From an uncultured Dorea sp. (GTDB taxonomy: Bacteria > Bacillota > Clostridia > Lachnospirales > Lachnospiraceae): a DNA stretch of 64,000 nt. The stretch is taken from positions 92,789 through 156,788 of the forward strand of contig CAJUAM010000001.1 of the NCBI GenBank assembly GCA_910584615.1. The letters run 5' to 3'. Positions 7,659-16,527 of this stretch are shown piece after piece; the first letter of the stretch is position 1, and the number at the start of each line of letters is the position of its first letter. The position numbers and the translations under genes were made by a program. The notes beneath the pieces are model-generated. The model had not been told where the DNA came from. It saw nothing but the letters and a program-made list of their open reading frames with translations, and ran no database searches.

Positions 7659-8330
7659 TCATTCAATATTTAATTCTTTTATAGCGTGCATAATATGGAT
7701 TCTCATGGCATTCTTTGCCCCTTCCGCATTTCGTTGTTCCAGAAATTCCATTATCATCCTATGGTCGCCTATCGTGTCGTTAATTGCTTTTTCGCTCTCA
7801 GCGGATAATACAACTCCCTTTAAAATGGCTTGATATAATATCGGCATAAGTTTATTCATAAACTCATTATGCGTAGCCTGTGCAATAGCTTTATGAAAAG
7901 AATGTTCATCTTGGGTTCTATCCTTTCCGTTTCTGATTTCATCTTCAATCCGCTTTCCGTAATCAAGTATCCTTTTTATTTCCGCATCTGTTCCCCTGAC
8001 AGCCGCAAGATAAGCAGCTTCTGGCTCGAAGATCAGACGCATTTCATAAAGGTCTTTTGCATTTACCTTGACCTCAGAAAGCTGTTCCAAATCCTGCGGC
8101 TGTTCAAGTATCTTTTCTGTAACATAAGTACCTTTTCCACGTCTAATTTCCAGTATATTATAAGTAACTAATATTCTTATTGCTTCCCGCAATGTTGTAC
8201 GGCTTACATTAAGCTCTTCTGACAATTCTATTTCGTTTGGAAGTTTGTCCCCAACAGAAAAACGCTTTTCTATGGTTATCATAGATAGGATACTATCAGC
8301 AACACTTTGAGAGAGCATTTTATTTTTCAC
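7659..8330 (-). CDS. FadR-subfamily GntR transcriptional regulator
   Basis: About 223 residues from the GTG at 8330, chosen because AAGGTGG lies 8 bases upstream; a longer frame to 8375 lacks a ribosome site. N-terminal winged helix: SVGDKLPNEIELSEELNVSR then TTLREAIRIL and RRGKGTYV (about residues 25-75). The C-terminal FCD ligand-binding domain has RLIFEPEAAYLAA, EHSFHKAIAQATHN and the final DHRMIMEFLEQRNAEGAK...H (metal- and acid-binding His/Asp). Such regulators usually repress sugar-acid or hydroxy-acid catabolism. No adjacent catabolic gene is present, so the target is open; the tetronate cluster near 47 kb is only a speculation. Confidence 0.9.
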   Translation of the reverse strand: MKNKMLSQSVADSILSMITIEKRFSVGDKLPNEIELSEELNVSRTTLREAIRILVTYNILEIRRGKGTYVTEKILEQPQDLEQLSEVKVNAKDLYEMRLIFEPEAAYLAAVRGTDAEIKRILDYGKRIEDEIRNGKDRTQDEHSFHKAIAQATHNEFMNKLMPILYQAILKGVVLSAESEKAINDTIGDHRMIMEFLEQRNAEGAKNAMRIHIMHAIKELNIE

Positions 8331-8407
8331 TCTTATACCACCTTTTCCTTTCCTGAGCATTATACTATGTATCACTCATAATAATGTCCCCGTTTTAAGT
8401 TACTTTA

Positions 8408-8436
8408 CCCCTGCGATTTTCTGTTTATTGCAGGGG
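8408..8436 (-). terminator. hairpin downstream of the zinc-ribbon membrane gene
   Basis: CCCCTGC (8408-8414) and GCAGGGG (8430-8436) are perfect 7-bp arms between two minus-strand genes. No clean T-run follows on the minus strand, so this may be a weak terminator. Confidence 0.45.
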
Positions 8437-8480
8437 CATGCAAAAGGGACAATGTTTTATTCGAGGCATGATCTTTCTGA

Positions 8481-9371
8481 TCATCGGATATAAATTTCTG
8501 AAACAGTATTTTTTACACCGTTGATCTGCAATCTGATGTGGATTTTCCCATTTTCAAATTCATTCAAAGGATATTCTAAGGGATCAGAAAGGTTTGTAAC
8601 ATCAATAGATTTTACTGTATCTTTCTGTACCAGCCATAAAACAAGCGTTGCTTTGTCTGGCGCAGTGTTACAGGAAATATCAGCGTAAAGTACTTGGGTA
8701 TGTGCGTCTGCGACTATCATATTCTGTTCTTTCACAAATCCTTCACTGGCACTTGTAAAATCCAGTTTCCAAACATCATCCAGATAAGAATTATAGTTCA
8801 TATTGATTGTACCTAAGTTCCATACTCGATCGTTAGAAGCAACATTTGTGTTGATTCCATTTCTAACGGCCGCATTGACGATAAAACCTGTCAGGCATAC
8901 CAGCATAAGCACCATGCTCATGATGCCGGCAATAATAAATTTTAAGTGATGTGTTCCTTGATTTACCATAATATTATTATCCTCCTTTTCGATATGTGTG
9001 CCGCATTCTTCGCAGTATTTTGCCTTTACTGAAACTCGGCATCCGCAGGCCGGACAGATTGTTTTGATTTCTAAACGGCGCAGAAAGTAAATGAGCAATC
9101 CAATAAAGGGGGTGGCTGCAAAAACTACAATGACCCACAGTATCGGATCATCATTTCGTCTTTTACAATCCTGATATACCCATGCCGCAAAAAAAGCTGA
9201 AGTACACAATGCAAAAAGGATAAAGCAAAGGAGAAGAGCGGGAAACAGCATGGAAAGACCGCTGAAACCATCGCTTTTCAAAAAGTATAGACCAAACCGT
9301 AAAAAAATCAATAGTAAGATGACGGGAATACCGATATAGATCGGAAATCTGTTCTTGTTTGTATTATTCAT
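8481..9371 (-). CDS. membrane protein with zinc ribbon, third gene of the sigma factor operon
   Basis: 296 residues. Two or three N-terminal membrane helices (about 12-30, 38-65, 78-95) include WVYQDCKRRNDDPILWVIVV, a PLDc_N-like phospholipase-D-associated membrane motif. A zinc ribbon follows (CPACGCRV...CEECGTH, about 106-126), then another membrane helix (about 145-168) and an extracellular domain of about 125 residues of unknown fold. The ATG overlaps the previous gene by 4 bases, so translation is coupled to the sigma factor operon. A role in sensing or carrying the envelope signal for that sigma factor is inference. AGAGGTG precedes the start. Confidence 0.7.
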   Translation of the reverse strand: MNNTNKNRFPIYIGIPVILLLIFLRFGLYFLKSDGFSGLSMLFPALLLCFILFALCTSAFFAAWVYQDCKRRNDDPILWVIVVFAATPFIGLLIYFLRRLEIKTICPACGCRVSVKAKYCEECGTHIEKEDNNIMVNQGTHHLKFIIAGIMSMVLMLVCLTGFIVNAAVRNGINTNVASNDRVWNLGTINMNYNSYLDDVWKLDFTSASEGFVKEQNMIVADAHTQVLYADISCNTAPDKATLVLWLVQKDTVKSIDVTNLSDPLEYPLNEFENGKIHIRLQINGVKNTVSEIYIR

Positions 9372-9745
9372 GCCATTACACCTCTTTTCTCAATGCGGAT
9401 TGTAATTTCCTCTTTTATATTTGCTCTTTTTACGCCTGTTATGGTGAGCAATATACCAGCTATACCAATATAAAAGCAGATACCGGCGGCAAAGTAAGAT
9501 AAATAAATATTTTCGATCATCATCAGAGCAATGAGAGCCAGCAAAGAAAAAGTTATCAAATTCAAAATCATCGGCAAATACCAAAGTGATAAGGTATGTG
9601 CGGCAGGTCGTTTGTGCAGGGCGGCTTCTTGTTGATACAGAGCCGCTTTAAGTTTATTATTCAGTTCCGGGGCCGGAACATCGGTCATTTTCATAGAAGA
9701 GCGGATAATTTCTTCTATTTCTATGTCAGAACGATTATCTCTCAT
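9368..9745 (-). CDS. small membrane protein, putative anti-sigma factor
   Basis: About 125 residues. The ATG at 9745 has GGAGG 9 bases upstream; the earlier ATG at 9754 touches that site and is unlikely. The first 50 residues are soluble (IEEIIRSSMKMTDVPAPELNNKL), two membrane helices follow (about 55-77 and 80-100), then a basic tail. The start overlaps the end of the sigma gene by 11 bases and the end overlaps the next gene by 4. A short soluble N-terminus plus membrane helices right after an ECF sigma gene is the usual anti-sigma layout; no zinc-binding HxxxCxxC is seen, so the call rests on context. Confidence 0.6.
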   Translation of the reverse strand: MRDNRSDIEIEEIIRSSMKMTDVPAPELNNKLKAALYQQEAALHKRPAAHTLSLWYLPMILNLITFSLLALIALMMIENIYLSYFAAGICFYIGIAGILLTITGVKRANIKEEITIRIEKRGVMA

Positions 9746-10259
9746 AACCAGCATCCTCCAATCTTTTTTTTATTAAGTTTCTTCCCTTGAACAATCGGCT
9801 TTTTACAGTGCCGGGCGGTTTCTTTATAATAGCTGCTATCTGCTCTATGGAACAATCGGAAAGGTAAAATAATATCAGTGGTACTTGAAATTTTTCCGGG
9901 AGAGTTTGAATGATCTGGCGGACTTCTGTGATCAATTCTTTTTGAAGATATCTTTCTTCAATATTTTCTTCAGAATGCAGTACCGCTTCTGCTTCATGGT
10001 CAAAATTGCCGCAAGGAGCAATCGTGTTTCGGCGTACTTGTTTTCTTCTGCTGCTTTTCCAAAGATTATGTGCTAAAGAGAAAAACAACGCTTTCGGGTT
10101 TTTATTCCAGTCAAGTGTCCATTCTGTCTCTAACGCTTTTAGGAAAGTCTGTTGATATAAATCTTCGGCATCTGCTTTGTCTGCACAAAGCTTCAGGCAA
10201 AATCTATATATATCTGTACCAAAATCGTCAATACATTTTTCTATTTCTCTTGCGTCCAC
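9735..10259 (-). CDS. RNA polymerase sigma-70 factor, ECF subfamily
   Basis: 174 residues from a GTG preceded by GGAGGTG. Region 2 is DIYRFCLKLCADKADAEDLYQ then QTFLKALE (about 14-42), with the W-rich promoter-melting segment following. Region 4 is LPEKFQVPLILFYLSDCSIE then QIAAIIKKPPGTVKSRLFKGR (about 120-160), the typical ECF helix-turn-helix. It directs RNA polymerase to a small set of promoters, often in response to envelope stress. It heads a three-gene operon with two membrane proteins whose reading frames overlap, which points to signalling across the membrane. The regulon is not visible from here. Confidence 0.92.
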   Translation of the reverse strand: MDAREIEKCIDDFGTDIYRFCLKLCADKADAEDLYQQTFLKALETEWTLDWNKNPKALFFSLAHNLWKSSRRKQVRRNTIAPCGNFDHEAEAVLHSEENIEERYLQKELITEVRQIIQTLPEKFQVPLILFYLSDCSIEQIAAIIKKPPGTVKSRLFKGRNLIKKRLEDAGYER

Positions 10260-10339
10260 TGCTTCACCTCCTCTGTCTGTTCATCTTATATTCGCCATGA
10301 CTTTGCAGGGGGTTCATTTTTCTTTTGATTTTTCAAAAA

Positions 10340-11122
10340 TTAAAGATTATTGATTTTATTTTTTATTTTACGTTTTATCTTAAATGACATGCCTGAAGAA
10401 TAATACTCATTTTTAATCAGCAATTCATAAGCGTCGATCACTCCGGCGCAATAACAAAATCCAAACAGTCCTAATGCAAATCCTAAAAACACAAATGAAT
10501 GGTATTCCGACCAGATGAACTTCCCCTTTACAGTTAAAGAAATAGCTAAAATACCGGTTATAAACAAAATAATACTTGGGATAAGCATGGCAACATAAAT
10601 CCTCTTTTTTGCCTGATATGCATCCGATAATTCTTTCAGATACCTATGATCAAATATTAGGGGCTCTTCTTTCAGGATCTTATATTGTTCTTGTTCTGAA
10701 AACGCGCCTAAAATAAAAGAAGCGATGCCTATGATAGTAAATACCGCCATTCCAAGATAGCGCCATGTCAGGTTAGTCGTAAACATAACATAAGGTATTC
10801 CTGCCATTGCCCAAAACATAAATCCTATACCAATGTAGCTGCTTATTTTTTTCTGATTTGCAATGTATGCGGTTGCCATTTCTTTGCTTACATAATATCC
10901 TTTTTCATTTATATCTTTAGAGGTTTGCTCATCTTTCAATAGAAAATCCACAGATGTTTCAAAAATATTAGACAATTGTAATAGCTTTTCAGTTTCCGGA
11001 AAACCTTGATTGTTTTCCCATTTGCTGATTGCCTGTCTTGTCGTTCCAAGCTGTTCAGCAAGTGACTCCTGCGAAAGTCCTTTTTCTTTTCTTAATTTAA
11101 ATAATTTTTCTCCAAATGACAT
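10340..11122 (-). CDS. XRE-family transcriptional regulator with membrane domain
   Basis: 260 residues. The N-terminal Cro/C1-type helix-turn-helix reads LRKEKGLSQESLAEQLGTTR and QAISKWENNQGFPE (about 10-48). Four hydrophobic segments follow (about 95-112, 118-142, 175-200 and 208-232), so the DNA-binding domain is tethered to the membrane. Proteins of this layout are common in Clostridia, but few have a known signal. AAGGAGG precedes the ATG. It stands alone between the sigma operon and an inverted-repeat element. Confidence 0.85.
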   Translation of the reverse strand: MSFGEKLFKLRKEKGLSQESLAEQLGTTRQAISKWENNQGFPETEKLLQLSNIFETSVDFLLKDEQTSKDINEKGYYVSKEMATAYIANQKKISSYIGIGFMFWAMAGIPYVMFTTNLTWRYLGMAVFTIIGIASFILGAFSEQEQYKILKEEPLIFDHRYLKELSDAYQAKKRIYVAMLIPSIILFITGILAISLTVKGKFIWSEYHSFVFLGFALGLFGFCYCAGVIDAYELLIKNEYYSSGMSFKIKRKIKNKINNL

Positions 11123-11173
11123 ATATGTGTCCTCCTTGATTTTAGTAGGCAGATTTTATCAAATCAGGCTGTA

Positions 11174-11436
11174 ACTTTCTATCTTTTCTAAATTGCACAT
11201 TGTCAATTTTGAGTTGCGAATGTGTTATTCACACCGAAAGAGTGATTTTGTTTGAATATTTTGTGACCGGACATATTATAGAATTTAAGGGAGAAGATGT
11301 TGTCTTAATTTTACTATTGCAAAAAAGTATTGTTCGTGTTATTATCATAAAGAATTCGGAAATTCTAATTTATCTGGAATCAACAGCAGTTCGCTGGATT
11401 ATCGCATTGTTTAAGATAATTTGAAAGATAGAAAGT
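11174..11436. repeat. MITE-like element with terminal inverted repeats
   Basis: ACTTTCTATCTTTT (11174-11187) is repeated inverted as GAAAGATAGAAAGT (11423-11436), 13 of 14 matching, with weaker similarity further inward (AAATT). The 235-base interior is AT-rich and has no credible gene; an open frame at 11200-11424 has no recognisable domain. No obvious target-site duplication was found. Together with the flanks this accounts for the 400-base gap between the XRE regulator and hpf. Confidence 0.45.
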
Positions 11437-11451
11437 CAGACCATTATAAAA

Positions 11452-11477
11452 TCCCTGCTGCATTTTTGCAACAGGGA
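11452..11477 (-). terminator. terminator of hpf
   Basis: On the minus strand TCCCTGTTGCA pairs with TGCAGCAGGGA around AAAA and is followed by TTTTAT, 50 bases after the hpf stop. Confidence 0.8.
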
Positions 11478-11526
11478 AGAATGTAAATTAAACTATTCAT
11501 ATCATATGGATTGCCGGATAAAAAGA

Positions 11527-12063
11527 TTAGCGGAATTCAGGTTCGATCAGCCCAAAGGAGCCATTCTTGCGGCGGTATACAACATTCACTTCATCTGTCT
11601 CTGCATTGCAGAATACAAAGAAATCATGGCCTAAAAGATCCATCTGTACACAGGCATCTTCCGGATACATAGGCTTAATGCCGAATCGTTTCGTGCGGAC
11701 AATCTTGACTTCATCCTCGTCCGGGATCAGATCGTCTGTCTCATAGAATTCCTGTTTGAAATTGCCGCCTTCCTGATGTCTTGCAATCAGTTTATTTTTA
11801 TATTTGCGAAGCTGCCGCTCAATGACTTCCTCAACAAGGTCAATAGAAACATACATGTCACTGCTCACCTGCTCTGAGCGGATGATATCGCCCTTCACAG
11901 GGATGGTTACCTCAATCTTCTGTCGCTCTTTCTGAACGCTTAAGGTTACGTGGATCTCCGTGTCTGGGGTAAAGTACCTCTCAAGTTTTCCTAGTTTGTG
12001 TTCTACGGCTTCTTTTAAGCCGGGCGTTACATCGATGTTTTTTCCGATAATGATAAACGTCAT
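11527..12063 (-). CDS. hpf: ribosome hibernation promoting factor, long form
   Basis: 178 residues. The N-terminal HPF/RaiA domain (about 1-100) opens with MTFIIIGKNIDVTPGLKEAV and includes KLERYF and the basic RQLRKYKNK helix. After an acidic linker the C-terminal dimerisation domain carries KRFGIKPMYPEDACVQMDLL and GHDFFVFCNAETDEVNVVYRR. Long-form HPF dimerises 70S ribosomes into inactive 100S particles in stationary phase. The ATG at 12063 has AGGAG 9 bases upstream; the in-frame TTG at 12072 touches that site. It has its own terminator. Confidence 0.96.
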   Translation of the reverse strand: MTFIIIGKNIDVTPGLKEAVEHKLGKLERYFTPDTEIHVTLSVQKERQKIEVTIPVKGDIIRSEQVSSDMYVSIDLVEEVIERQLRKYKNKLIARHQEGGNFKQEFYETDDLIPDEDEVKIVRTKRFGIKPMYPEDACVQMDLLGHDFFVFCNAETDEVNVVYRRKNGSFGLIEPEFR

Positions 12064-12107
12064 GCTCCCCAACTCCTTTATAAATTAAATTTCAGAAAGT
12101 ATAATCA

Positions 12108-12129
12108 GACAATTGGTGATATAATTGTC
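12108..12129. promoter_or_regulatory. small palindrome in the hpf upstream region
   Basis: GACAATT (12108-12114) and AATTGTC (12123-12129), perfect 7-bp arms 45 bases before hpf. It could be an operator or part of the promoter; only the symmetry is seen. Confidence 0.35.
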
Positions 12130-12166
12130 AATGTTTCTGATATATTTAGTATATCACTTTTTTCGT

Positions 12167-12778
12167 CTAATGTATAGCATGTATTACTTCGATTCTGGAA
12201 ATTTTTCCCTCGTGCATTTTTGCGACACGCAGTCCGACATCTCCGACATAAACACAGGCTCCGACACCGGTCTCAGTATCAAATTCATCAAATTTCGCAG
12301 TGATAAGATCCAGCAAGGTCTCTCCGGGTTCATGAGGGAGATTGACATGGATGATCTTATTGACGGCATGTACTTTTGTTGTGGCACGAAAGACGAATTC
12401 GTCAGTGATATCAAAATCACAGAACAGATATTTTCTGGTCGCGAAAAGTACGGCAATTGCGCATACACCTACCAGACTGCTCCAGATAGAAGAATTGTCC
12501 ATGATAATATGTCTTGCGATGGCAAAGAGCAGTACTTCAAATACAGTATCGGGAGTGTGCTGATACATCATGCGGATCAATTCTACTCCGATGATCAGAT
12601 TAAAGCAGGTGTCTAAAAGATCGTTATAATTCGGCCATACGTCAAGATTCGGAATGCTGGTAAGAGAAGTGACCATGCGCAGACATAGAAGCAAAATTCC
12701 GATACCAAGCATAATAGTAATGATAAATTCAAGAGTGACAGCAAGACGTTTGATAAAAATGGTTGCGTATAATCTCAT
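12167..12778 (-). CDS. membrane protein of unknown function (PsiE-like N-terminal part)
   Basis: 203 residues with four probable membrane helices (about 14-35, 58-75, 82-98 and 100-117). An Asp-rich soluble tail follows with the pattern LPHEPGETLLDLITAKFDEF and GVGACVYVGDVGLRVAKMHEG. The helical part resembles phosphate-starvation-inducible PsiE proteins; the tail was not assigned. AAGGAG precedes the ATG. It lies 30 bases downstream of the PAP2 gene and may belong to the typA transcript. Confidence 0.65.
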   Translation of the reverse strand: MRLYATIFIKRLAVTLEFIITIMLGIGILLLCLRMVTSLTSIPNLDVWPNYNDLLDTCFNLIIGVELIRMMYQHTPDTVFEVLLFAIARHIIMDNSSIWSSLVGVCAIAVLFATRKYLFCDFDITDEFVFRATTKVHAVNKIIHVNLPHEPGETLLDLITAKFDEFDTETGVGACVYVGDVGLRVAKMHEGKISRIEVIHAIH

Positions 12779-12808
12779 AAGGTTCTCCTTGTACCGGGCC
12801 TGGAATAC

Positions 12809-13708
12809 TTAATTCCCCTGCGGATTTACTGATTTTTTGCTGAACAGGTACGGGTAAATGACCAGCACCCATAACACCAGTATAAAGTATTCTGCCATTT
12901 TTGCCAAGATGGAACTGCCAAAGAGAAGGGAGAAACTTTCTTTTACAATGAGAGCGACGCCAAGACCAATCATAAGTTTTATAAATTGTCCCCAAAAGCT
13001 TTTGGTTTGTGTGCTGAAGTTAAGCTTTGTACGTTCTGTGTACCATCCTGCCGCAAAGCCAAGTCCTGCTCCGGCTGCTTTGCAGCAGTCAAGAGCGTAT
13101 TTTGTCTCTATAGTACCAGAGTTTTTCAAGATCAGTGCATAGACAGCAACAGATAATGAAAGAAACGTCAGTATAACAGCAATCTGCTTAAGATAGCGGG
13201 TATCGTCAAGCAGAAAGCTTTGAAAACGCCATATGATCAGGGATACAGATATGGTGAGCAGCATTGAGGTAAGGACATCCTTTGGGGTGTGGCATCCTAA
13301 ATACATTCTGGAGAAACCTACAAGAAGGAATAAAAATATATAAAAAAGCTTAAGAACAGCAGGCTTAACTTTCAGCGCCAGAGGGAAGTAAAGAGCAGTT
13401 GCGCCCTGTGTATGACCGCTTGGAAAAGAATATCCGGTTGCGGCAGGAACAGCGCTCCTGACAGCAGAAAATTCCGGGTCTAATACCCATGGCCTTGGGA
13501 TGCGCATGGTAATCTTAAGGGCTTGTACTAAAAGTCCGGCTGTAAAATAGGTGAAGCCAAGAAGATAAGCAAAACGTTTATCTACGCACCAGTACAGTGC
13601 GCAGACAATTGCGATGATTATCATTTCCTGGCCAAAATAGGTAATAAACTGCATAAGCTGGTCAAGAAAAGGGGTCCTGATTTCACTTAGAAGCCATAAA
13701 AAAGCCAT
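12809..13708 (-). CDS. PAP2-family phosphatase, membrane bound
   Basis: 299 residues with about seven to eight membrane segments. The three acid-phosphatase motifs are present in order: KITMRIPRPW (KxxxxxxRP), SFPSGHTQ (PSGH, catalytic His) and SRMYLGCHTPKDVL (SRxxxxxHxxxD). Members dephosphorylate lipid phosphates such as undecaprenyl pyrophosphate or phosphatidic acid at the membrane. Its ATG overlaps the typA stop by one base (TAATG), so the two are translationally coupled. The exact substrate cannot be read from the sequence. Confidence 0.9.
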   Translation of the reverse strand: MAFLWLLSEIRTPFLDQLMQFITYFGQEMIIIAIVCALYWCVDKRFAYLLGFTYFTAGLLVQALKITMRIPRPWVLDPEFSAVRSAVPAATGYSFPSGHTQGATALYFPLALKVKPAVLKLFYIFLFLLVGFSRMYLGCHTPKDVLTSMLLTISVSLIIWRFQSFLLDDTRYLKQIAVILTFLSLSVAVYALILKNSGTIETKYALDCCKAAGAGLGFAAGWYTERTKLNFSTQTKSFWGQFIKLMIGLGVALIVKESFSLLFGSSILAKMAEYFILVLWVLVIYPYLFSKKSVNPQGN

Positions 13709-15531
13709 TACCGGTTACTCCTTTTTCGCATTTTAGGATCTAAAATCTTCTTGCGTATTCTTAAATTTTTCGGGGTTACTTCTAAAAGTTCGTCTGTATC
13801 GATAAAATCCAGTGCTTCTTCAAGACTAAGGATTTTTGGTGCCGTCAGCCGGAGTGCATCGTCTGCGCCGGAGGAACGGGTATTGGTAAGATGTTTTGTT
13901 TTGCAGACATTCACTTCGATATCATCAGTCTTTGCATTTTCGCCGATGACCATACCTGAATATACTTTTTCGCCGGCGCCGAGGAAGAGAACACCTCGCT
14001 CCTGTGCCTGAAACAGACCGTAAGTAACGGATTCGCCGGTTTCAAAAGCAATCAGTGAGCCCTGCTTGCGGTACTGGATATCACCTTTATAAGGAGCATA
14101 ACAGTTGAACGCCGTATTCATAATGCCGTTTCCTTTTGTATCAGTTAAAAATTCGCCCCGGTAGCCGATGAGGCCGCGGGAAGGAATGGAAAATTCCAGC
14201 CTTGTATAGCCGCCGCTTGCTGTTCCCATATTCTGAAGCTCACCTTTACGCTGGCTCAGTTTTTCGATGACTGTTCCGGTGAATTCTTCCGGAACATCTA
14301 CATAAGCAATCTCCATGGGTTCCAGAAGTGTTCCTTTTTCGTCTTTTTTATAGAGGACCTCTGCTTTGCTGACAGCGAACTCATAACCCTCCCGGCGCAT
14401 ATTTTCAATAAGTACGGAAAGGTGGAGCTCTCCGCGTCCGGAAACTTTGAAGCTGTCGGTGCTGTCAGATTCTTCTACACGCAGACTTACGTCCGTATTC
14501 AGTTCGCGGAATAAACGGTCCCGCAGGTGACGGGAGGTGACATATTTTCCCTCCTGTCCGGCGAAAGGACTGTCATTAACGATAAACTGCATGGCGATAG
14601 TGGGCTCAGAGATTTTTTGGAACGGAATCGCTTTTGGGTTATCCAGTGAGCAGATTGTGTCGCCTATGGAAATGTCGGAAATTCCGGAAATAGCTACAAT
14701 AGAACCAATACCGGCTTCTTTTACTTCTATTTTATTCAGACCGTCGAATTCATATAATTTGCTGATACGAACTTTTTCCTGACGCTCAGGGTCATGTTCA
14801 TTTACAACTACAGCGTCCATGCCGACTTTTATTTTGCCGTTATCTACTTTTCCAACGCCGATCCGGCCTACGTATTCGTTATAATCAATGGTGCTTATAA
14901 GGACCTGTGTATCAGCTTCCGGGTCGCCTTCAGGGGCTGGGATATAGTTGATGATCGTCTCGAACAAAGGTTTCATGTCACGCTCTTCGTCGGTTAAGTC
15001 TAAGACGGCAATACCTGCTTTGGCGGAGGCGTACACGAATGGACAGTCAAGCTGCTCGTCCGAGGCATCAAGATCCATGAAAAGTTCTAATACCTCATCG
15101 ATAACCTCCTCCGGTCTCGCCTCTGGGCGGTCGATTTTATTAATACATACGATGACCGGCAGACTTAATTCCAGTGCTTTTCTCAGAACAAATTTCGTCT
15201 GGGGCATGGCGCCTTCAAAAGCATCAACTACAAGTATGACACCATTTACCATTTTTAGCACACGTTCTACCTCGCCGCCGAAATCAGCATGTCCCGGGGT
15301 GTCTACAATGTTGATCTTTGTCCCATTATAATAGACAGCAGTGTTTTTAGAAAGAATAGTGATGCCTCGTTCTCTTTCTATGTCATTGGAGTCCATGACG
15401 CGCTCGGCGATCTCCTGATTCTCACGGAATACGCCGCTCTGTTTGAGAAGCTCGTCCACAAGTGTTGTCTTGCCGTGGTCTACATGGGCAATGATTGCAA
15501 TATTACGTATATCTTCGCGTTTTGTTTTCAT
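13708..15531 (-). CDS. typA: translational GTPase TypA/BipA
   Basis: 607 residues, the normal length. The G domain has G1 AHVDHGKTT (about 15-23), RERGITI and the NKID box; EF-Tu-like domain 2 and the EF-G-like domains follow. The C-terminal part keeps the TypA-specific [21 protein letters not shown] and [16 protein letters not shown]. TypA binds the ribosome and aids 50S assembly and growth under stress or cold. AAAGGTGG precedes the start. It is the first gene of a minus-strand group with the PAP2 phosphatase. Confidence 0.97.
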   Translation of the reverse strand: MKTKREDIRNIAIIAHVDHGKTTLVDELLKQSGVFRENQEIAERVMDSNDIERERGITILSKNTAVYYNGTKINIVDTPGHADFGGEVERVLKMVNGVILVVDAFEGAMPQTKFVLRKALELSLPVIVCINKIDRPEARPEEVIDEVLELFMDLDASDEQLDCPFVYASAKAGIAVLDLTDEERDMKPLFETIINYIPAPEGDPEADTQVLISTIDYNEYVGRIGVGKVDNGKIKVGMDAVVVNEHDPERQEKVRISKLYEFDGLNKIEVKEAGIGSIVAISGISDISIGDTICSLDNPKAIPFQKISEPTIAMQFIVNDSPFAGQEGKYVTSRHLRDRLFRELNTDVSLRVEESDSTDSFKVSGRGELHLSVLIENMRREGYEFAVSKAEVLYKKDEKGTLLEPMEIAYVDVPEEFTGTVIEKLSQRKGELQNMGTASGGYTRLEFSIPSRGLIGYRGEFLTDTKGNGIMNTAFNCYAPYKGDIQYRKQGSLIAFETGESVTYGLFQAQERGVLFLGAGEKVYSGMVIGENAKTDDIEVNVCKTKHLTNTRSSGADDALRLTAPKILSLEEALDFIDTDELLEVTPKNLRIRKKILDPKMRKRSNR

Positions 15532-15747
15532 ATGGATTCCACCTTTATCTTCTTATTTAAAATAGATTTCAATGTTACAACCTCAATAGTTTACCACATT
15601 TTCTAAAATTTACAAGTAGTTGTTTTAAAGGGCGAAAAACGCCGTCGAAACGTGTCCTACGATTGTAAGAAAAACCAGTTCTAATTAGCCGGTCCGGCTC
15701 ATAAATTATATGGATGGAAAAATACGATTGGAGAAGGGAGAAAATTT

Positions 15748-16377
15748 ATGTCAGATAAGATAATTGAAAACAATCAGGTAACCATTATGGGAGAAATTGT
15801 ATCCACGTTTGAATTCAGCCACGAGGTGTTCGGGGAAGGTTTTTATATGGTGGATGTAAGTGTGAGGAGGCTCAGCAATTCTGTGGACACGATTCCGGTC
15901 ATGATATCCGAGAGATTGATCGACGTGGAGTGTGACTATAGAGGAGAGTTTCTGATGGTAAGCGGTCAGTTCCGTTCTTATAACAGACACGATGAACAAA
16001 AGAACAGGCTGGTATTATCTGTATTCGCAAGAGAAGTGTCTTTTATCGAGGAGGAACTGGATGGTGCCAAGACAAATAATATTCTGCTGGACGGCTACAT
16101 ATGCAAACTGCCGATCTATAGGAAGACACCTCTTGGAAGGGAGATCGCGGATCTTCTTTTGGCAGTGAATCGCCCTTATGGGAAATCAGATTACATTCCT
16201 TGCATTTGCTGGGGAAGAAATGCGAGATTTGCCTCGGCTTTTGAAGTTGGAGAACATGTACAGGTATTAGGGCGCATCCAGAGCAGGGAATATGTGAAAA
16301 AACTTTCTGAGACGGAAACCGAGAAGCGGACAGCGTACGAAATTTCCGTAAGTAAGCTGGAATGTCTTGATGAATAA
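15748..16377 (+). CDS. single-stranded DNA-binding-like protein with two OB-fold segments
   Basis: 209 residues. Both halves look like SSB/PriB-type OB folds: the first has GEIVSTFEFSHEVFGEGFYM, the second has LDGYICKLPIYRKTPLGREI followed by DYIPCICWGRNARFASAFEV and GEHVQVLGRIQSREY, a close match to the SSB core. It lacks the acidic C-terminal tip of housekeeping SSB, so it is probably a second copy with a special role (repair, plasmid or competence). The start has an AGAAGGGAG site. It stands alone between typA (divergent) and dapA. Confidence 0.75.
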   Translation: MSDKIIENNQVTIMGEIVSTFEFSHEVFGEGFYMVDVSVRRLSNSVDTIPVMISERLIDVECDYRGEFLMVSGQFRSYNRHDEQKNRLVLSVFAREVSFIEEELDGAKTNNILLDGYICKLPIYRKTPLGREIADLLLAVNRPYGKSDYIPCICWGRNARFASAFEVGEHVQVLGRIQSREYVKKLSETETEKRTAYEISVSKLECLDE

Positions 16378-16427
16378 GCGCGGTAAAAACGCTTTGATAA
16401 AACGCTTATAAATCTTGGATGACTTCA

Positions 16428-16456
16428 TTGACATCATGTTTGATTGATGATAGAAT
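16428..16456 (+). promoter_or_regulatory. dapA promoter
   Basis: TTGACA at 16428-16433, 17-base spacer, TAGAAT at 16451-16456, about 70 bases before dapA. No lysine riboswitch is recognisable in the short leader. Confidence 0.65.
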
Positions 16457-16527
16457 TTCTGTAAGTTAGATGTGAATACAGATAACGGATATGTGGAATA
16501 TACCTAATATAAATCAGGAGGAGCATG

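Noticed and set aside
11200..11424. 74-codon frame inside the MITE-like element
   Set aside because: It lies wholly within the inverted-repeat element, has no ribosome site and no domain.
16378..16527. Lysine riboswitch before dapA
   Set aside because: The leader between the promoter and dapA is only about 65 bases, too short for the L box, and no conserved core was seen.
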